Origin: Leptolyngbya sp. SIOISBB
Lineage (GTDB): Bacteria; Cyanobacteriota; Cyanobacteriia; Phormidesmidales; Phormidesmidaceae
Direction of reading: 5' to 3'
DNA: 64,000 nucleotides
Assembly: GCA_010671905.1 (NCBI GenBank)
Contig: JAAHII010000001.1
Span: forward strand, 3,534,001 to 3,598,000
A model generated the notes under the pieces. The model ran no database searches and had not been told where the DNA came from. It saw only the letters and a program-made list of their open reading frames with translations. A program made the position numbers and the translations under genes. Every line of letters begins with the position of its first letter. The stretch's first letter is position 1. Below are positions 1 through 8,311 of this stretch, in pieces.

Positions 1-49
1 CTCTCTCTGTGCGGATGACGGCTACTTGATCATTGGATGCCAAAGTCAC
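1..49 (-). CDS. 5' end of a truncated CDS running off the left edge
   Basis: A GTG at 49-47 is preceded seven bases upstream by a perfect AGGAGG (complement of 57-62), and the reading frame is open to the window edge. The visible peptide begins (M)TLASNDQVAVIRTE. The strong ribosome binding site is the main evidence. Only about 16 residues are visible, so no family can be named. Confidence 0.4.
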   Translation of the reverse strand, partial: MTLASNDQVAVIRTER

Positions 50-157
50 AGCATAACCTCCTAGGATCGGCCCACCTCAATCGTATCTTATAGAGAAAGA
101 GGGGCTTGTCTCATAAAGAAAAAGGGGCTTGCTTCCACGAGATCCGTGCAGGTATAA

Positions 158-361
158 CTCTGCCGAGGACTAAGCGATCAGGTAAAGGAAATAGTCTTTA
201 GGTATCAGCCCCCTCCCTCTGCGATCGCCCATGAAGCCCAGGTACTCACCCAGGTGGAGCAGTTTTTGGCGAATCATCCCAATTACTATGCCCGGTTGCT
301 GAGCATTGCTCCTAAAGCAAAACAGCGTCAGTTGGAGCGCATGATTCAGAAGCCAGAGTGA
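158..361 (+). pseudogene. possible 3' remnant of a small CDS, no start codon
   Basis: The frame from 158 to the TGA at 359-361 is open and ends in a protein-like stretch (EQFLANHPNYYARLLSIAPK, then a basic helix). It has no ATG, GTG or TTG start after the upstream stop at 155. It may be the tail of a lost gene. I do not recognise the family. Confidence 0.25.
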
Positions 362-437
362 GCCTGAAAGATCAAATCCTGTACCATAGTGTGCTTTGTA
401 GAATTTGTGAATTCTGTTAACACCATCTTTCCGTTAA

Positions 438-484
438 CACCGCCTATCTCACTGCTGCAGCTAACAGCAGTGAGATAGGCGGTG
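438..484. terminator. perfect 20-bp stem hairpin downstream of znuB
   Basis: CACCGCCTATCTCACTGCTG at 438-457 is exactly complementary to 465-484, with a 7-base loop at 458-464. It lies about 64 bases past the znuB stop on the minus strand. It has no clear U-run on that strand, so it may be a processing or transcription-end hairpin rather than a classic intrinsic terminator. Confidence 0.5.
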
Positions 485-547
485 CGCCAAGACTACTAAG
501 ATAAGATGGGTATTCGTGATACTTGCAACATCCGATTCATTGAATGG

Positions 548-1387
548 CTAGACCCGCAAACGGAATCTCATCTTGCCCAGGCCCTGTTTCAGGAGCAAAC
601 TGAGCAAATAGACGGCTCCAGCAACAAGAATAATCGTTGCGCCGGAGGTGAGATTGAACAAATAGGAGAGCCACAGCCCTGTCGTCGTAAACACTATCCC
701 CAGCAGACTGGCCAGGACCATCATCTGCTTAATGTCCTGGACAAATTGGCCAGCGATCGCTGCGGGAATGGTTAACAGAGCAATCACCATAATCAATCCC
801 ACCACCTGCATCACCATCACGACGGTCAGGGCGATCGCTGCCACCAGCGTGAGGTACAGGGCATCCACCGGAATGTTGCGGGTGGTGGCAAAAACAGGAT
901 CAAAGGAAATGGCCAACAACTCTTTATAAAAGAGAATAACCATTGCGCCAATCATCAGGTTAAGGATGAGCATAATGATTAACTCCTGGCGGGGAACTGT
1001 GAGGATACTGCCAAAGAGATAGCTTATTAAATCCGCTTTGTAGCCCTGGGTTAAATCAATGGCAATAATGCCCACTGCCATACCGATGGCCCACATTACC
1101 CCGATAATTGTATCGGCCCGTTGTTGGGTCTTGCGCTCCACCCAGCCCATGCCCAGAGCCGCAGCCAGGGCAAACGCGATCGCTCCTAACACTGGATTAA
1201 CGCCAAAGAAATAGGCTAATCCAATACCCCCATAAGCAGCGTGGGCAATGCCCCCACTGATGAAAACAATGCGATTGACCACTACAAAAGGACCAATAAT
1301 GCCGCAGGCAATGCTCACCAGTATCCCGGCCAGGAGGGCATGACGCATAAAGTCAAATTGCAAAGCTTGTCCAATCGTTTCAATCAT
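548..1387 (-). CDS. znuB: zinc ABC transporter permease, first locus
   Basis: This is an integral membrane permease of the cluster-9 (Zn/Mn/Fe) ABC importer family, moving zinc through the inner membrane together with the ATPase and binding protein encoded just upstream. Hydrophobic segments run almost the whole length (about eight helices), with family-typical stretches such as GGIAHAAYGGIGLAYFFG near the N-terminus and SGATIILV near the C-terminus. I start it at ATG 1387 (MIETIGQALQ), which overlaps the end of znuC by a few bases. The upstream start at 1429 would add 14 residues lying inside znuC. It is the last gene of the znuA-znuC-znuB operon. Metal choice is inferred from the His-rich partner. 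Confidence 0.88.
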   Translation of the reverse strand: MIETIGQALQFDFMRHALLAGILVSIACGIIGPFVVVNRIVFISGGIAHAAYGGIGLAYFFGVNPVLGAIAFALAAALGMGWVERKTQQRADTIIGVMWAIGMAVGIIAIDLTQGYKADLISYLFGSILTVPRQELIIMLILNLMIGAMVILFYKELLAISFDPVFATTRNIPVDALYLTLVAAIALTVVMVMQVVGLIMVIALLTIPAAIAGQFVQDIKQMMVLASLLGIVFTTTGLWLSYLFNLTSGATIILVAGAVYLLSLLLKQGLGKMRFRLRV

Positions 1388-2138
1388 TATGGTGGTGAGA
1401 AAAAACGCGGTGAGGAACACCGTGGGCAATCAGATCCACGGGGCATTGATAGGTTTGCTCAATCATTTCCGGCGTAATTAACTTGTCATTGTGGTAAAAA
1501 AGGCGATGGTTGAGGCATCCCACCGTCTTAACGTAGGTGGAAACAGCACTTAAGTTATGGGAAATCATCACAATGGTCAGAAATTGATTGAGATCTGCCA
1601 GTAAGTCATAAATACTTTTCTGGACTTTACTATCCACGTTAGCGGTGGGTTCATCCAGGAGTAAAACATGGGGCTCAGAAGCCAGGGCCCGCGCAATATA
1701 AACTCGCTGCCGCTCGCCGCCGGATAGCTGACCGATGGGACGCTCTCGTAATGCCAGCATGCCGACCTGCTCCAGGCTGCGAGTGACCATACTCTCATCC
1801 TTGCGGTTATACCGTCTCAGCAAAGGGCGTTTACCTGAGCGTCCCATGCGAACTACATCCTCCACCCGAATGGGAAACTCCCGATCGAATTCCAGGAGTT
1901 GGGGCACATAGCCCAGGTATTTTCGGCCCTGAGACACCGGGCGACCCATGATTTTGACTTCTCCGCTATTGGGTGAAATCAGCCCTAACAAAACCTTCAA
2001 CAACGTTGTTTTTCCCCCGCCATTGGGCCCAATTAAACCGATAAAATCTCGTTCCCTTACCACCAGGTTAATGTCTTCTAATACCGGAGTTGTCCCATAG
2101 CCTGCCCAGACTTGATGCAGGGTAATGACTTCAGTCAT
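1380..2138 (-). CDS. znuC: zinc ABC transporter ATP-binding protein, first locus
   Basis: This is the ATPase subunit that powers zinc import. It shows Walker A GPNGGGKTT (about residue 37), the signature LSGGERQR, Walker B LLLDEPTAN and a switch His in MISHN. At 252 residues it is normal length for ZnuC. Its ATG follows the znuA TAA with no gap, and its 3' end overlaps the znuB start, so the three genes are translationally coupled. Confidence 0.92.
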   Translation of the reverse strand: MTEVITLHQVWAGYGTTPVLEDINLVVRERDFIGLIGPNGGGKTTLLKVLLGLISPNSGEVKIMGRPVSQGRKYLGYVPQLLEFDREFPIRVEDVVRMGRSGKRPLLRRYNRKDESMVTRSLEQVGMLALRERPIGQLSGGERQRVYIARALASEPHVLLLDEPTANVDSKVQKSIYDLLADLNQFLTIVMISHNLSAVSTYVKTVGCLNHRLFYHNDKLITPEMIEQTYQCPVDLIAHGVPHRVFSHHHND

Positions 2139-3152
2139 TTAATTTCCGCCCCCGTTCTGGTTCAGCACGTCGGCAAAGGTTTGGGAAACTTGCAACAGGT
2201 TATCTGACCAGTTGGGGGCCAGGGGACTAATGAACACGACTTCTCCAGCAATTTCGGTAGCGATCGTCTCCGCGCTTTTGGTACTGAATTCTGGCTGGGC
2301 AAAAATCACTTGAATGTTTTCTGCGTTTGCCTGTTGTATCAGTTCCCCCAGTTCCGCTGCACTAGGTTCCTGACCACCGACTTCAATAGGCACCTGCTCC
2401 AGGTCGTAATCCTGGGCAAAGTATCCCCAGGCCGGATGAAAAACGATAAACTTACGATTCTCAACCTCGACTAAATTTTGCTTAATTTGTTGATCTAACT
2501 GATCGATTTCGTCTAAAAACTGGGTCAGATTGGCTTGATAGGTTGCCTCATTCTCGGGATCGATCGTCACTAATCCCTGATAGATATTTTGGGCTTGAAT
2601 CTTGACCTGTTGCGGCGACAACCAGATATGGGGATCCAGAGTTCCCTTGGCGTGATCATGCTCATGTGCATGCTCTTCTTCATGGTCATGATCCGCTGCT
2701 GCCTCCGCATGATCCTCGTCGTGATGGTGATGGGCAGCCATTTCCAATCGTTCAATTCCTTGAGCAGAATCAATCACCAGCATCTGGGCATTAGCAGACT
2801 GAATCTTGTCCATCCAGGCTTTTTCAAAAGGAACGCCAATGCTGACGTAAGCTTCCGCCTCACTCAAGTCCTTCAACTGTTGGGGTTTGGGTTCGTAGGT
2901 TGCCGGTGATTCCCCCGGTTGCACCATGACGTTCACCTCAACCAGATCGCCTCCAACTTTTTCAACAAAGTACTCCTGGGGCAAAATACTCACCGTAATG
3001 TCCAACGGCTCCTGAGGTTCACTGCTGACCGGAGACGTTGTAGTTTGAGCTTCATTCCCTTCACTGACAGAATCCGTTGACGGGGAGTTGCAACCCGTCA
3101 GCACACTCACCCCTACCAGCAGGGAAAACACACCCGACTTCAGATAACTCAT
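2139..3152 (-). CDS. znuA: zinc-binding lipoprotein of ABC importer, first locus
   Basis: This is the periplasmic metal-binding protein that delivers Zn2+ to ZnuBC. It has a lipoprotein signal peptide with lipobox LTGC (Cys about residue 21). After a cluster-9 N-domain it carries an acidic His-rich loop (about residues 140-168) before the metal-site segment LDPHIWLSP. The second lobe has FHPAWGYFAQDY and ends with FISPL. His loops of this kind separate ZnuA from MntC/PsaA-type manganese proteins. The ATG has a GGAGGT ribosome site seven bases upstream. The operon starts here, about 40 bases from the 47-bp palindrome containing a Zur box. Confidence 0.92.
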   Translation of the reverse strand: MSYLKSGVFSLLVGVSVLTGCNSPSTDSVSEGNEAQTTTSPVSSEPQEPLDITVSILPQEYFVEKVGGDLVEVNVMVQPGESPATYEPKPQQLKDLSEAEAYVSIGVPFEKAWMDKIQSANAQMLVIDSAQGIERLEMAAHHHHDEDHAEAAADHDHEEEHAHEHDHAKGTLDPHIWLSPQQVKIQAQNIYQGLVTIDPENEATYQANLTQFLDEIDQLDQQIKQNLVEVENRKFIVFHPAWGYFAQDYDLEQVPIEVGGQEPSAAELGELIQQANAENIQVIFAQPEFSTKSAETIATEIAGEVVFISPLAPNWSDNLLQVSQTFADVLNQNGGGN

Positions 3153-3191
3153 TCGTTCTACCTCCCCAAATACCTTGATGCGATACAGGTG

Positions 3192-3238
3192 ATCCTAGCC
3201 TGCTTGAAAATGATAATCATTTTCAAGCAGGCTAGGAT
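3192..3238. promoter_or_regulatory. Zur box inside a perfect 47-bp palindrome
   Basis: Bases 3192-3214 are exactly complementary to 3216-3238 around a single central A at 3215. The core TGAAAATGATAATCATTTTC (from 3205) matches the 7-1-7 Zur/Fur-type pattern TGAnAATnATnnTCA known from cyanobacteria. It sits between znuA (leftward) and a porin remnant (rightward), the expected place for shared zinc repression. The perfect extension beyond the operator core is unusual. Confidence 0.8.
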
Positions 3239-3239
3239 G

Positions 3240-3606
3240 ATGGAAATTTTCAATGTGAAATCTAAATGGTTGGTATTAAAAGTGATTGTTCTGGGAGTTG
3301 TCCCGTTCCTGGGAACATCAGTCCAAGCAACTGAGCGGGTATCTGGGGTGGCTCCGGTACCAGTAAGCATTTTCTCCCCAGCTTAGGAAAGTAGCGATCG
3401 CCCAGCGCTGCCAATTGATGCGTTTTCTCCGAATCTGGCATCGGAACCTGACGATAATTTCCTGGCGCAATAGCCCCTTGTCTACTAGTTACGAGTGCAA
3501 GACGATCTTGAACAGCTACAGAGATTGGCCCAGGACTTTGAAGTTGAACTGGCCGTCTTGGAAATCCGAATTGATCATCTGATAGTGAGGCGGTTGGCGC
3601 TATCGC
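3240..3606 (+). pseudogene. remnant of a cyanobacterial outer-membrane porin gene, divergent from znuA
   Basis: An ATG at 3240 or 3243 opens a signal-peptide-like peptide (KWLVLKVIVLGVVPFLG then TSVQA) that stops at 3384-3386. About 110 bases further on, a frame from 3494 reads VQDDLEQLQRLAQDFEVELA and continues VLEIRIDHL. That closely resembles the coiled-coil linker between the SLH and beta-barrel parts of cyanobacterial iron-uptake-type porins (DLETLQRLQEEF-like). The SLH domain and whole barrel are missing. The remnant ends where the first cysS 3' fragment begins. The position opposite a Zur box suggests it was once zinc-regulated. Porin identity rests on a short match, so it is moderate. 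Confidence 0.45.
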
Positions 3607-3610
3607 TGAT

Positions 3611-3780
3611 TTACTGTTGATGCCAGCGGACTTCGCCATCCGGTTGGTCAACCACTGAGATTCCCACCGCCGCCAGCAGATCCCGAATATCATCGGCTGT
3701 GTCAAAGTCGCGCTGTTGCCGAGCCACGTAGTGCTGCCGGATCAGTTTGGCGATGGTCAAAGACCGGCCTGCGGCGATCG
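3611..3780 (-). pseudogene. cysS 3'-end fragment, copy 1
   Basis: On the minus strand this encodes a near-copy of the last 45-50 codons of the CysS at 8312, ending DQPDGEVRWHQQ and its stop. It includes the LIRQH.VARQQRDFDTADDIR segment that matches LIQQRQAARQQRDFATADQI in full CysS. Upstream of that the similarity ends. The open frame continues to 3823, overlapping the selO 3' end, but that part is not CysS-like. There is no catalytic domain, so it cannot be a functional synthetase. It joins selO on one side and a porin remnant on the other. Confidence 0.8.
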
Positions 3781-3791
3781 CCACGTCGTCA

Positions 3792-5492
3792 TCAAGATGA
3801 ACAACTATAGTGCGACACGCCACCCACGTCAGAAAATGCGCTAGGTCTTAGACGATAGTATTTATCTTCGATGTCTTGTGATTGCTCATCATAGGGATGG
3901 CTAAAGACTGCTTGCAACTCTTTCACTAACGTATAGTCACCCTGCATGGCTTGTTGATAGGCCGGGACGACCAACCACTCACGCCAGGTATATTTTGGGT
4001 TAGTCTGTTTCATCTTGGTTGAGATCTCAGCCAAATTGCCCTTGTTAATGAGGTCGCGCCAGCTGTTTAGCCAAGCTTGCCATTGGTCCTCAAACTGTTG
4101 TGACGTCTTACCATAGAAGCTCTTTTTCAAGGCTGAGACATCCTCTGGTATATGGGATAACTCGCGGAAGAAAATGGTGTAATCCACATCTGAGTGGGTC
4201 ATTAACTGCATTAATTTCTGAAATAGCTCTGGGTTGAATTCAGTTAAGCCCAGTTTGGCCGCCCACATTGTTTGGATCTGTTGTTGCATGGCTTCTGCAA
4301 AGCCACGACCGACTTGGTCGAACTGTTCTAAAGCGTCAGCATCTTCTGCCAGTAGCAGTCTCACCGCTTTCCAAAACATGTAGTAATTCGCTTCTGCTGC
4401 CCTGGGCTGATTGATGAAGGCAAAATGGTCGCCGCCGCCCGTCCAAGGTTGAAACCAAGGGTCAAAAATTTCACAAACCCCAAAGGGACCATAGTCGAGG
4501 GTAAAGCCACCCGCGGCGCAGTTGTCACTATTAAAATTACCCTGGCAGTAACCCACCCGCAGCCAATTGGCCACCAGTGAAGTCAGCCGCTGGCGAAAGT
4601 GCTTAGCCAACTCAACCAATTGATCGGCAAAACCCAGGGCTTGATCAATGTCGCGTTTGTATTCTCGCTCGATTAGATGCGACACGATCATGCGCAACTC
4701 TTCTGAGGCTGTGGGATGGGCATTGCTGCGGGCACGGCGAGCAAATAACTCTAGCTGACCCACGCGCAAAAAGGAGGGGGCAACGCGAGTAGAAATGGCT
4801 GCAGGATTGTCCACCAAAACATCAGGCTCGGCGGAGCAGGAGTCTTGAGAATACCAAGGCCGGAGAACGGTCTCCGATTTAGACACATACAGCGTCAACG
4901 ATCGCGATGTGGGCACCCCTAAAGCGTGCATATAGTCTTGCGCTAGAAACTCACGCACACTTGAACGGAGTACTGCACGTCCGTCGGCACCCCGGCAATA
5001 AGGCGTTGGGCCGCCCCCTTTCAATTGCATTTCCCAGCGCTGGCCATTGATGACTCCTTCAAATACTGATATCGCCCGACCATCGCCATATCCATTCCCC
5101 GTACCGAAGGGACAATTTTGGATATATTCGGTGCCATAAATCGACAGGGCATACCCCGTCGCCCAGCCCACCTGCCGCATGGGCTCATGGGCAGCAGAGA
5201 GATCACCCGAAAATACCTGTCGAAAGTTTTCATCCAGCGCCAGCTCATCACTCAACCCAAGCTCCTTAAAGAAGGCGCTACTATGGGCGACATATTCTGG
5301 TTCTGCCAGCGGCGTGGGTGTTACTGGTACGAAATGACCCGAGAAAACCTGGCGAGGACGGTGATCATCACCATCGACCGTGGCGTCAGGGTCGGCATTT
5401 AAGGTGTCCATCAGAGAATAGTCCGCCAATCGCACAAACTCGTCGAAGGTGGTTAAGGAAGACTCAGCAGAGAGTGTAGATGGAGTTGACAT
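3792..5492 (-). CDS. selO: SelO/YdiU family protein adenylyltransferase
   Basis: SelO is a pseudokinase-fold enzyme that moves AMP from ATP onto Ser, Thr or Tyr of target proteins, linked to redox stress in characterised members. Family motifs are clear: [50 protein letters not shown], a GNFNSDN metal-binding segment and GGGDHFAF. The C-terminus ends YSCSS, the place of the redox-active Cys or Sec in the family. I prefer ATG 5492 (566 residues). The frame stays open to a GTG at 5633, but those 47 extra residues are not family-like. No ribosome site is obvious at either start. The gene is intact, unlike its neighbours. Confidence 0.88.
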   Translation of the reverse strand: MSTPSTLSAESSLTTFDEFVRLADYSLMDTLNADPDATVDGDDHRPRQVFSGHFVPVTPTPLAEPEYVAHSSAFFKELGLSDELALDENFRQVFSGDLSAAHEPMRQVGWATGYALSIYGTEYIQNCPFGTGNGYGDGRAISVFEGVINGQRWEMQLKGGGPTPYCRGADGRAVLRSSVREFLAQDYMHALGVPTSRSLTLYVSKSETVLRPWYSQDSCSAEPDVLVDNPAAISTRVAPSFLRVGQLELFARRARSNAHPTASEELRMIVSHLIEREYKRDIDQALGFADQLVELAKHFRQRLTSLVANWLRVGYCQGNFNSDNCAAGGFTLDYGPFGVCEIFDPWFQPWTGGGDHFAFINQPRAAEANYYMFWKAVRLLLAEDADALEQFDQVGRGFAEAMQQQIQTMWAAKLGLTEFNPELFQKLMQLMTHSDVDYTIFFRELSHIPEDVSALKKSFYGKTSQQFEDQWQAWLNSWRDLINKGNLAEISTKMKQTNPKYTWREWLVVPAYQQAMQGDYTLVKELQAVFSHPYDEQSQDIEDKYYRLRPSAFSDVGGVSHYSCSS

Positions 5493-5998
5493 ATTTGCTA
5501 GTGCCGGTATTGACGGGAAAGATTCATGTTTCGTTGGGAGACTTTTAGAGCCTAGCGTATTAAACGTGGCGCTTTCCCTTTCTCGGCTAATCGACTTGTT
5601 AGTAGGGCATGCTGAAACGTTGGTTATTGACACCTACATACCGGCTTAGTAGCCCTGTTGCCCTTAATTCATCCGAACTGCCATCAATTGTTCTTTTAGA
5701 TGCTCAACCTGACGTATGAGTGCAAGCTAAAACCGTAAGCCGATCAGCCTCAACACGATCTAGAGATGTACCATAAAACTCGAATTATGCGTTGAAGGAA
5801 CTATTGTCCTGGTATGTAGCTCACTGACTAGACGCTGATTGATGACAACCCCAACAGCTTCCAAATAGGATTAACGGATTGTGGTCGGTGGCGCAGGAGA
5901 AAACAAAAAATCAACTAATAACGCGTTTCGAGCGTTTCCTGTGCCACCGTGTTAGACAGGTAGCAAAACGAGAGCTTCTAAAGCTTAAGGGATGCTGC
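5493..5998. other. intergenic stretch without a supported gene
   Basis: About 500 bases lie between selO and the small gene at 5999-6340. Apart from the open N-terminal extension of selO (to 5633), I see no RNA gene, strong hairpin or coding frame. Confidence 0.4.
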
Positions 5999-6340
5999 TC
6001 AAGGGTATTCAGAAATAAATTCAAAATTTTCATCATAGATTTCAAAATTGGCTTTATACCCCTTGGCATTTAAGGGATCACAAATTTCCTTTAGTAATGC
6101 CTTGATTGAGTCAATATCTCCTGCAACCGCACCATTGAAAAGCCATTTATCTCCTTCCTTTAGACTTTGCGTTTCGAATTCATACGCCTCCATCCTGATT
6201 TTCAATGTTTCATTTCCATCAAATTGGCTTTTGTAGATGTAGGCTTGTTTTTCTGATAGCCCTAAATAATCTCTAAGTACTTTGGCTGCGTCTCTTAACC
6301 CTGTCTTTGAATAGAGAAATCCATAAACATTATTCGTCAT
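5999..6340 (-). CDS. small protein of unknown function
   Basis: This is a 113-residue acidic protein from ATG 6340, beginning MTNNVYGFLYSKTGLRDAAK and ending FEIYDENFEFISEYP. It has no signal peptide or membrane segment and is predicted soluble and mixed alpha/beta. The frame is open further upstream to 6478, but that part reads through a cysS fragment in the wrong frame, so the upstream start is rejected. I do not recognise the family. It lies between two cysS fragments, beside selO, in a region that looks acquired and rearranged. Confidence 0.6.
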   Translation of the reverse strand: MTNNVYGFLYSKTGLRDAAKVLRDYLGLSEKQAYIYKSQFDGNETLKIRMEAYEFETQSLKEGDKWLFNGAVAGDIDSIKALLKEICDPLNAKGYKANFEIYDENFEFISEYP

Positions 6341-6389
6341 AGGTAAATCGTTCACTTGAATGGAGATTAGACTACAGAGATCAATGCGG

Positions 6390-6562
6390 GAATGCGAATC
6401 TGATCTGCCGTGGCAAAGTCCCGCTGTTGTCGGGCCGTTTGGCGCTGCTGGATCAGGTGGCGACGCGGCCTCATTCAAGCTAACAGTCTCTGCCTTAACG
6501 GTACTGTCCTTAGCGATCGCTGATCCTGAGACCTGGGGTCAGGTGCATCAGGGTTTGCCGCC
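6390..6562 (-). pseudogene. cysS 3'-region fragment, copy 2 (decayed)
   Basis: The plus strand at 6394-6475 (from GCGAATCTGATCTGCCGTGG through GGCGCTGCTGGATCAGGTGG) aligns with the cysS 3' region at 8384-8465. A second block at 6539-6557, GTCAGGTGCATCAGGGTTTG, aligns with 8530-8549. The final codons and stop of cysS are absent, and the middle is diverged. It is flanked by the methyltransferase 3' end, whose last codons lie inside the repeat, and by the unknown gene at 5999. Confidence 0.75.
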
Positions 6563-7266
6563 AACTGACGATGTTCGCTGTGTGTACCAAGCATGCATAA
6601 AAAGAGTATGCAAGAACAACACAGGAGGATCAAAATCGCTCGATGCGATGATTGATGCGACTTCCTGAGGGGTAACACAGCAACCTCTCGACCGTGAGCG
6701 GCCAGAAATTTTTCAATATCCGAATCGGGATATTCGGCATACCTCAACATGCGAGTCCAAATTTTACAAAGCGCTTGATAGGCTGGGACAGACATATCAG
6801 AAGCCAAATCCGCACTTACTAAATACCCCTGAGGGCGGAGTCGTGAAGCAATTTGGCGGAAGAAATTTCGTCTCTCCTCCTGCTGCATGAAGAAGTGAGA
6901 AACTAGCAGGCAAGTCGCCGCATCGAAAGGGGCTGATGCCGGTAATGAATCAAGATAACCTTGATGCCAGGTACAACGCGATGCGATTCCAGACTCCTCA
7001 GCTTTCTGGCGACAAACATCAAGCATTGCACTTGCGGGCTCTACCGCCGTGAATTGGCATTGGGGAAATTCTTGAGCCAAATAAATCAACTCCAAGCCAG
7101 TTCCGACGCCAACACACAGAATTCGGGCGTCAGTAGGGAGGTCAGAAAGTATCAGGCGAGTCAGCAGATGCAGCGTGTCACGCAATGGCGCTAATTTAGC
7201 GGTTCTTTTGTCGTAAGTAGAAGCGCGTTCTTCGTCGAAGACAATCGCTGATTCTTGATTTTGCAT
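6548..7266 (-). pseudogene. class I SAM-dependent methyltransferase, frameshifted near the 3' end
   Basis: The N-terminal part carries the methyltransferase signature: ILCVGVGTGLELIYLA (motif I, SAM binding), an acidic AVEPA after strand 2, FDAATCLLVSHFF and a GYLVSADL strand. It resembles small UbiE/COQ5-like methyltransferases of unknown substrate. The start is ATG 7266. At the C-run complementary to 6669-6672 the frame shifts. In the next frame the protein continues PQEVASIIASSDFDPPVLFL to a TGA at 6548-6550. One extra C restores a normal-length protein of about 239 residues. Uncorrected, the frame runs to 6475 with an unrelated tail. The last codons lie in cysS-derived sequence, so the 3' end was formed by the rearrangement. 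Confidence 0.7.
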
Positions 7267-7354
7267 GGGTGATGTGACTAATTTACGTCGTCTTACTTTT
7301 CGCAATTGGAGTCTGTGCAGCTATCTAAAAGGCATCAACCGTTCCATTGATTGA

Positions 7355-7503
7355 TTGACTGTCGGTGCCAGCGGACTTCGCCATCGGGTTGATCAACCAC
7401 CGAGATCCCCATCGCTGCTAGCCGATCGCGAATCTGATCCGCTGTGGCAAGGTCGCGCTGTTGTCGGGCCGTTTGGCGCTGCTGGATCAGTTCGGAGATC
7501 GCA
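7355..7503 (-). pseudogene. cysS 3'-end fragment, copy 3
   Basis: The minus strand encodes ISELIQQRQTARQQRDLATA and ends DQPDGEVRWHRQ, matching the C-terminal 50 residues of CysS at 8312. Here the stop codon is lost and the frame runs on (SINQWNG) to 7335. Similarity stops near 7503. It sits between the methyltransferase and the Uma2 gene, repeating the pattern of one cysS fragment per cargo gene. Confidence 0.8.
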
Positions 7504-7610
7504 CCACCAACCAGCCCAACTGCGATCGCATCAGCACTCCTGTAAGGCAACGATTGGCTTGTTTCAAGAATCATCAGCTGGCGGTGCTCTATCTTTATTG
7601 TTCTCACGAG

Positions 7611-8226
7611 TTAGACAATTGATCGAATTGCTCTAGGAGGACTAGCCCCTTTGGCAATGGCTGCAATTATCTGCTGATAGAGTTTCGGTATGGCCGTATC
7701 CGAGAAAAATTGACTAGACTCGGCTTGCGTGTATCCCCCCAGGTGTTAGGACAAAGATGGCTAAAACATCCCCTCGAATTAGCCATACTTCAGGAACCTT
7801 AAAACGTTCGTAATCGGCGATATTCGTGAAGTTAGTCACATCTACTTCAACCACAATGTCTGGTGGCGGATCGGTGGCCAAGTCAATTCGACTTTTGCCG
7901 CTCACAGCTGTCCAGTCGTTGAGCCAAAAACAATGATCGGGTTCGATGCCTGCCTGTTCGGGAATTTGCAGGGTAACGGGCGTCGTTCGCACGTAATCGC
8001 GGAGCTGCTGGTTGAGGATAGCCACCAGCAAATCAGCCACAATGGCATCTAGCTGGCCGTGCTCAAAAGTTGGCATCTTAAGAGTCAGGTATCCATCAGC
8101 ATATTTAAGGCGCGGAGTACTGCGATCGCCTCTGCTGGCAGCCAGTTGCTGATAATCTGCCCAGCTCATGGGAATCGTGGCCACTGAGCCATCTGGTAAA
8201 GATTTGATAGGTGCGATCGCAATCAT
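7611..8226 (-). pseudogene. Uma2-family (DUF820) putative endonuclease, frameshifted
   Basis: Uma2 proteins have a PD-(D/E)XK nuclease fold and are greatly expanded in cyanobacteria. Their cellular role is not settled. Visible features are the N-terminal MSWADYQQLAASRGDRS region, PTFEHGQLDAIVADLL, IEPDHCFWL, the catalytic-like PPDIVVEVDVT and YERFKVPEVWLI. The start is ATG 8226. A 6-base C-run at 7735-7740 shifts the frame after LTPGG. In the next frame the protein continues YTQAESSQFFSDTAIPKLYQ to a stop at 7611-7613, a normal Uma2 ending, giving about 205 residues if one base is removed. Uncorrected, it ends at 7714. Confidence 0.75.
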
Positions 8227-8311
8227 ACCTTGACACCAAAGCAAGTCTATGTTCTTGATTATAGGCTGCCTAACAATGGCTCAATTCTGGAAAACCCCAA
8301 AACCCTACGAC

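Noticed and set aside
3262-3705. 147-residue minus-strand frame over the porin remnant and cysS fragment
   Set aside because: No family-like segments. The plus strand explains the coding signal here (signal peptide and coiled coil), and the minus strand is explained by cysS in another frame.
6341-6478. N-terminal extension of the small gene at 5999
   Set aside because: The added residues translate a cysS-derived fragment out of frame, with Pro/Ser-rich nonsense. The ATG at 6340 gives the plausible protein.
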